Assembly: GCF_032118995.1 (NCBI RefSeq)
Contig: NC_092651.1
Span: forward strand, 19,700,349-19,764,348
Source of the DNA: Asterias amurensis
Taxonomy: Eukaryota > Echinodermata > Asteroidea > Forcipulatida > Asteriidae
Direction: 5' to 3'
DNA: 64,000 bases
Shown piece after piece: positions 60,001-64,000 of this stretch. Numbering within the stretch: the stretch's first letter is position 1; each line of letters starts with the position of its first letter. A program made the position numbers and the translations under genes. Under the pieces are notes generated by a model. That model was not told where the DNA came from. It ran no database searches and was given only the letters and a program-made list of their open reading frames with translations.

Positions 60001-61734
60001 ATGTTCAAAACGGAAGGAGTCACTGCACCATAAAATGGTGTCTGTGTTCAGCTCATCTTTAAGAAGGGGCACGCAGGGTGATGCTTCCCTTGTGAATACT
60101 CCCATCAGAGCTCATTGTAACGCAGTGAACGATTTCCCTCGTATAGCAGAGCAAAATGCTATGCAAAATGTGTCAGTTGCTACTCAAAAATCATTACTTG
60201 AAACTCAATACTACCATTCATTTTGCACAAAAGTACATATGGCAGGCAGTTTTTAATTGTTGAAACGTTTAATGAGGTTGGATTAATAAACCTTTTTTGT
60301 CCATACCACTAACTGGAAACTTGTCGATCAGTTTCCCGTTAGTGAAAGTATTGGTTGGAGAGTCGTTGGAGATGGGATCTTATGAAACAATGGAACAATG
60401 ATTCATGCTGCTATTTTAAAGATTAAATCTTTTTGCTAATTTGAGGTTAGATTAATGGGATGTAAAACCAATGGCAATGTCATGAATGTTGAAAAACCAG
60501 GTACACTTATCATTATGAGCACAATTGACCATGCCCATGTGACCCCTGAGTGAGTGCAGCATCTATAATTTCTTTGAGCAAAAAGCGGCTCTTCTCAAAG
60601 CACTAAAGAAATTTCTTACCATGGTGTCACCGCAAACCTTACTTACAAGGTGTCTTTATTTAAGTTGTGTACCGGAAAGGGGACAAACAGCATTTATAAA
60701 GTTCAGAGAGTGTGCATGTTGGGGAGGGGGGGGGGCCTTTAATTTGATCATTTTTTCATAACTCAAAGCGCTACAGGGACGCTGATGTCACTAACACATT
60801 TTTACACAAAAGAAGATAACGTCCATCGATTTGCCTCTTTTTGCCTCAGCGAGGGCGGTTTTTGGTTTCAGTGAGAGCACTTTTTGACTGCAAGCAGTCT
60901 TTGAAAAACATTCCTAATATGTAGGATTTGAGGCATTCCTAATATTTTCCCCCTCTATTTAACTGTCAAGAGCTATTAATTCCAGTGTCAATGCACTCCA
61001 ACATGAATTGATTATTCCAACCAACCTGTCTCATCAAACTGACATAATTGATTCTCAACCAAAGCTACCCAGAGAAAAACACCTGTATGTTTCTAAATCT
61101 GGATGTAAAATGTCACAGTTCAGTTTGACTGAAGTAGTTTAAAATACATTATGCCTAACCCTTTTAATTTGCAGAGAATTGCCCAAAGCCAGCAAAATAT
61201 GTCAGTAAGAGTTATATGAAAGCCCTGATGACTCCAAAGTATTAATATCTTATAATCCTTCAAAAACTTCTAAATCCTCAATTTTGTTTTGCTGTACATA
61301 GTGAACTTAACAGACTTCAGGCTATTTAATAAAAATTGCTGTTTTTTTCTGAGGGAAAAAAAAAATCGGACTTAAGTCTGTAAGTAGTACGGATATCATG
61401 CCAGCATAATAATGATAATAAAAATGAAATCTTATAAAGCGCACAAATCCATAAAAGTGATCTTGGCACTAAAAACAATTGATAACATACACATACAATA
61501 TCCAAAAAGCCTTCGCAAAGAAGAAATCCAGAATACAGAACATGTGGTAGAGGAATATAAAATACAATAATAACATAGCAAATAAATCTTTGATTTGAAT
61601 TGCTATAAATGCAGTACTGGGCTTCAAATAAAAATGTAATAAAACTTCAGGGTATATTATTTTTACCTCCGTTATTCTTGTGATGGACAGCAGCATTAGT
61701 CCAAACAGGAAGCCGTTATACTGAAAGTGAATAT
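50770..61734 (-). CDS. ALG8: ALG8, dolichyl-P-Glc alpha-1,3-glucosyltransferase, 5' end outside window
   Basis: ER multi-pass glucosyltransferase that adds the second glucose to the dolichol-linked N-glycan precursor. Nine exons in minus-strand order: 61734-61667, 58838-58712, 58325-58222, 57622-57502, 55529-55384, 54314-54175, 53370-53273, 52749-52677, 51013-50770. All phases agree, giving about 372 residues to the stop. Segments matching human ALG8 are [93 protein letters not shown] and YAWLKFNI. Human ALG8 is 526 residues, so about 155 N-terminal residues, including the luminal catalytic loop, lie beyond 64000. Exon 57622 is preferred to the AG at 57617 because it keeps the human spacing before QLPQV. 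ALG6 is the nearest alternative but the C-terminal end fits ALG8. Confidence 0.93.
51228..51365 (-). repeat. Fourth tRNA-like repeat (GGGACTGAAAACCCA type), reverse
   Basis: Shares GGGACTGAAAACCCAGTCCAC and GGGATTTGAACCGGGGTCC with 61970-62095. Confidence 0.7.
51602..51989. repeat. Family GGCAGTGGACACTATTGG, copy 7
   Basis: In ALG8 intron/flank sequence between the last exon and 52677. Inverted ends are intact. Confidence 0.85.
52085..52225 (-). repeat. tRNA-derived SINE body, reverse
   Basis: Shares CTGTCCTCACAGGATGAGAAGC-like and AGCTTCCCATGG-like phrases with the body at 55745-55900; the head is absent. Confidence 0.55.
52677..52749 (-). CDS. ALG8: ALG8 exon, membrane helix [11 protein letters not shown]
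   Basis: Acceptor CCTTCACAG, donor GTAGGT. It starts in phase 1 and ends in phase 2, fitting both neighbours. Confidence 0.88.
53273..53370 (-). CDS. ALG8: ALG8 exon with [11 protein letters not shown]
   Basis: Acceptor CTTGTCAG, donor [26 protein letters not shown] matches the human DASIFL to GHYSLFPLL region. Confidence 0.92.
53700..53890 (+). repeat. Second tRNA-type SINE, forward
   Basis: TAGTCTAGTTGGTAAGACAC and GGGTTCGAATCCCACCCGAG with tail AAAGTACTGAGTATAG. It is not a true tRNA gene because no clean acceptor stem closes it. Confidence 0.8.
54175..54314 (-). CDS. ALG8: ALG8 exon with [12 protein letters not shown]
   Basis: Acceptor CCTCTGCAG, donor [26 protein letters not shown] then HVHEKAILL is close to human. 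Confidence 0.93.
54350..54726. repeat. Family GGCAGTGGACACTATTGG, diverged copy 8
   Basis: Ends are GGGAATGTCCACGTTTGGTAATT and the matching CGAACGTGTACCTTCCCTTT. It lies in the ALG8 intron next to exon 54175-54314. Confidence 0.75.
55190..55325 (+). repeat. Second tRNA-type SINE, decayed
   Basis: TGGTCTAATAGTAAGACATC and GTGGGTTCCAATCCTACTTG; tail AAAGTACTGAGTACATCGG. Confidence 0.7.
55384..55529 (-). CDS. ALG8: ALG8 exon with [11 protein letters not shown]
   Basis: Acceptor CTTTACAG, donor [19 protein letters not shown] then LPSV matches human. Confidence 0.9.
55650..56005 (-). repeat. tRNA-derived SINE, reverse, near full length
   Basis: Starts with an AATAATAATAATAATAG run and TTATATAGCGCTC, ends with CGGGATTCGAACCCACAC and CCGCTCGGCCCTCAC. 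Mirror image of the 46021 copy. Confidence 0.85.
56080..56240 (+). repeat. Second tRNA-type SINE, forward
   Basis: GTAGTCTAGTTGGTAAGACAC and GTGGGTTCGAATCCCACCTG; tail GAAAGTATCGAGTACACTGG. Confidence 0.8.
56290..56380 (+). repeat. Third tRNA-type SINE (TAGATAGCTCAGTTGGTAGAGC)
   Basis: CTAGATAGCTCAGTTGGTAG is a good A box and GGTTCTAATCCCGATG a decayed B box. Related pieces lie at 34590-34680 (+), 40630-40700 (-), 41373-41465 (-), 63280-63345 (-) and 63966-64000 (+, cut by the window edge). Confidence 0.7.
56952..56976 (+). repeat. Poly-G run of 25
   Basis: Uninterrupted G tract following GTTGGGC in an ALG8 intron. Shorter G runs stand near 22348 and 38959. Confidence 0.9.
57275..57471. repeat. 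Family GGGCCCAATTTCAT, copy beside ALG8 exon 57502-57622
   Basis: GGGCTCAATTTCATAACGC pairs loosely with TTTATGACATTGGACCC. Confidence 0.7.
57502..57622 (-). CDS. ALG8: ALG8 exon with [19 protein letters not shown]
   Basis: Acceptor TTGTTCCCAAG (preferred) or GGGCCAG six bases later; both keep phase 0. Donor GTAAGT, phase 1. Confidence 0.9.
58222..58325 (-). CDS. ALG8: ALG8 exon, membrane segment ending GPFIAM
   Basis: Acceptor CATTTTAG, donor [21 protein letters not shown] aligns with human SLGPFLAL. Confidence 0.88.
58712..58838 (-). CDS. ALG8: ALG8 exon with [12 protein letters not shown]
   Basis: Acceptor CCAAACAG, donor GTTGGT. It starts in phase 0 and ends in phase 1. Confidence 0.92.
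58858..59094 (+). repeat. Two tandem tRNA-like units, about 118 bp each
   Basis: Units 58858-58977 and 58978-59094 share TTGATCATA then CTGCTC, GTGGGTTCGCATCCCACTT or its variant, GACCTGTAGAAC, GTATGAAATCAAG and ATGTCTCATAA. Confidence 0.75.
59163..59390. repeat. Family GGGCCCAATTTCAT, copy in ALG8 intron
   Basis: TGGGCCCAATTTCATAGAGC and GCTCTATGAAATTAGGCCC. Internal arms repeat TTGCTTAGCATGAAATTTC in both senses. Confidence 0.85.
59488..59605 (-). repeat. tRNA-derived SINE head, reverse
   Basis: GGATCTTGCTCGAGAACACAAG then GCGATTTGAACCTACACTGC. Confidence 0.6.
59620..61660. other. Long ALG8 intron without other genes
   Basis: No repeat with clear ends and no conserved open frame were seen between 59620 and the exon at 61667, apart from a GCGC-type SINE-like tail near 61430. 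Confidence 0.5.
61667..61734 (-). CDS. ALG8: ALG8 exon with DIHFQYNG
   Basis: Acceptor TTGCCTTCAG, donor GTAAAA. It carries the family motif HFQYNGFL and enters in phase 1, so an upstream exon ends with a G outside what I could find. Confidence 0.9.
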
Positions 61735-61969
61735 CTGAAGGCAATTTGTTAAGAAATGTTACAGCAGGAAATGTAAACGGATGTTGGAAGCATTAAATTT
61801 AAATCCCAAGTTTTCAATAATCACACCATTTATTTTAACCAAGCTGTGAAAATGTCATCCTATTTAGTGGTAATTGTTTTATTAAATGTTGTTGTGAAAC
61901 AAAGGATACTAGCCAACACCCCTGTGCAGAAGATTCAATTTTAGATGTGAGCGGAAACACTTTAATCCC

Positions 61970-62095
61970 GGGGAAAAACCCATGCATTCACGTAGGGACT
62001 GAAAACCCACTCTACATAGAGCCCCAGGCAGGATTCAAACCGAGGTCCAAGCAGTAGAAGGCAAGGAATGACACAACTATATTCCAACCTGAACC
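61970..62095 (-). repeat. Fourth tRNA-like repeat, second copy
   Basis: GGGACTGAAAACCCACTC and GGATTCAAACCGAGGTCC, then AGTAGAAGGCAAGG as at 51228-51365. Confidence 0.7.
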
Positions 62096-62911
62096 CCCAA
62101 AACCAATAGTATGCAACACTATTCCTGCACCTTGGGAATAGGTCAAGAAGTCCATTCTAAAGCCATGATAAACAATTACTCTTTAAACTTCAATTTTATA
62201 GAGGATGTTTCTTGGTGAGACCCAGTTGAGATCCTGCGCTCCCAACAGGGCGCTTACCAGATTTTCATTATCCCATCACAAGACTCGCTTAGCAAGTAGA
62301 TGTTAAATTTGCATCAGGATAAAGACAATTTTTTGGGGGGTTTTACCCTTTTTCCGATGTATGTAAGCACTGAAAACTCAGTACTTTCCCGAGTTCTGTA
62401 AAAGGGATTCACTAGTGGCATTCTATAACTGTAAAAACACAATTACCAAACTGCATACCCATGTACAAACAGTCATAGCATTGAATACACTGATTGCCTG
62501 CCTAGTGCGCATATCTATGTACAGGTAAAAGTACTTTCATCAAAGCCTGGTCTAAAGTACTTGTTATTCATTGACAGTAACTAAATATACTTGTAGTGAC
62601 ATCTTCTTCAGGCAATCTAAGCTGGCCATCCCACTACACTTGTACAAGCATGGACTTCTACCTCCATGGTACAAGTTAGTACAGCTCCGCTGAGCTGCAC
62701 AAACACTTTTCAACGCATGCATAACACGATAACAAGTGAAATAAACATGAAACTATCATATTTTGCAACTTTAGATAGCACTTTTTAAAAAATTTTTTTT
62801 TTACAATCTTTCAAAAGAGCTGACTTTGCTTTGAACAAGCTCACTTAGAAAATGTTAAACTTGTCGAGCTTTCCATGGAATATGACATTGAGAATCAAAA
62901 GCTGACCTTTG

Positions 62912-62966
62912 TCCTCCCAAGGACATACTTCATGACCTTTGGCCTCCCAAGGGACATACTTCATGA
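62912..62966 (+). repeat. Short direct duplication of about 30 bp
   Basis: CCTCCCAAGGACATACTTCATGA occurs twice in a row with a one-base difference. Confidence 0.8.
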
Positions 62967-63049
62967 ATTATTGCTAGCTCATCTGTTTACTATTGTGCTT
63001 CTGAAATTATAAATGATGTAAGTATGACTATTCTAACCCAGTCACTTTC

Positions 63050-63240
63050 CCTTGTGGTTAAAATGTTGCCACCAAAGGGTATGGTCAACGTATTTTTCAG
63101 TTTGCTGCACCTCATTTATGGAACAGTCTCCCTCTACACATTAAACAAGCCACCACTATCTCAAGTTTTAAGACTCTTCTCAAAACATATCTGTTCAATT
63201 CATCATATATCAAATAATAAGCCACAAGGGAAACTGACTG
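63050..63240 (+). pseudogene. LINE reverse transcriptase C-terminal fragment
   Basis: In one frame it reads AAPHLWNSLPLHI then SSFKTLLKTYLF, the usual end of a non-LTR retrotransposon ORF2. No upstream RT domain remains. Confidence 0.7.
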
Positions 63241-64000
63241 GGTACATTTTTTAAATGATTTTGGGATGAACAAAGAAAAATTGACTAGAGCGGGATTTGA
63301 ACCTCCAGTTTAACAACCTCCGGTTTAACGTGCCGGTCATCATATATATTATTAATCTTTTGTCTCTCTGAATGCTAAAAGACTTTCTGTTGGAGGTGTT
63401 AGTCGCTATAGAAATGCGGTTGTTATTGTTATTCTTATTACCAAATACTGTCAATGAAGAATTTGTAGGCGTTAAAACGGAAAAGCTGTTATCAAGTTTG
63501 ATTGTACTAATTTGTGAGTCACTGCTAATACTCAGTGCCACATATCATTAAAACTAAAGCTTCTTCCCAGGTACTGCCTTATTTGAAATTCACTACCTGT
63601 ATCCTGCTTCCATGCCTGTACTTTTTAATTTTCTGATATTCTATCCTCTTAGTTCTTTTTTTAGCTACCACCTCAAGAGGGATCTGTGAATGGGGACTCC
63701 CCATAACAAAAATTCTAAAAAAAAACAAAAAAAAAAACACAAAAAACACACCAAAAAAACCAAACCATGAAACCCCCACTTTAGGGACCTTAGCGGCCAC
63801 AAGCAGCTTGTACCAAAGTTACCATAGTTACAAAGGCTGCAGGATTTTACCTACTTTCATAATGCTCAAACAAGAGACCAAATACCAAATATACAAAATT
63901 TATTAGACCAAGTGTTTGTTTCTTTGCCCAGTGGTTATTGGGAAAAACATGAAGCAATACCAATGTGCCTCATAGCTTAGTTGGTAAAGCATCTGCCCAG

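Overview
The window reads as nuclear DNA of an animal with small exons and kilobase-scale introns. It carries three genes with recognisable human counterparts and a dense load of non-autonomous repeats: foldback or MITE-like hairpins, tRNA-derived SINE pieces and LINE tails. Gene content and repeat style fit a marine deuterostome invertebrate. An echinoderm, probably a sea star, is my best guess; this is inference from repeat style, since no sequence search was possible. Gene models were built by reading splice sites (AG/GT), checking codon phase across each junction, and comparing with remembered family sequences.

Layout. (1) 1151-5185, plus strand: five exons of a Delta/DLK-like protein with four EGF units and one transmembrane segment; the N-terminal part lies left of the window. 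(2) 11182-13200, plus strand: two exons of an unrecognised protein whose last exon has a weak death-fold look. The phase allows them to be the cytoplasmic end of the same EGF protein. The last exon lies in a 1,824-bp direct tandem duplication that looks identical (about 12129-15779). (3) 24724-30764, minus strand: a complete four-exon TNF-receptor-superfamily gene (313 aa) with signal peptide, cysteine-rich repeats, one membrane segment and a short tail without a death domain. (4) 36850-48993, plus strand: a complete 14-exon MFSD8/CLN7-like lysosomal transporter of 716 aa. (5) 50770-61734, minus strand: nine exons of ALG8, an ER glucosyltransferase of N-glycan assembly; roughly the first 155 residues lie right of the window. 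MFSD8 and ALG8 are convergent with 1.8 kb between stops. TNFR and MFSD8 start codons are divergent, 6.1 kb apart.

The rest (roughly 5.2-11.2, 15.8-24.7 and 31-36.8 kb, and the introns) is repeat-rich. At least four hairpin families recur: one starting GGCAGTGGACACTATTGGTAA, one starting GGGCCCAATTTCAT, one starting AAGCCATTAGACC, and one starting ATAGACCTT. Four tRNA-related SINE types, LINE 3' tails, microsatellites and short tandem arrays are also present. No rRNA, CRISPR, operon or prokaryotic features were seen. The genes are not obviously functionally linked, beyond two (ALG8, MFSD8) serving the secretory/lysosomal system and two being cell-surface receptors or ligands.
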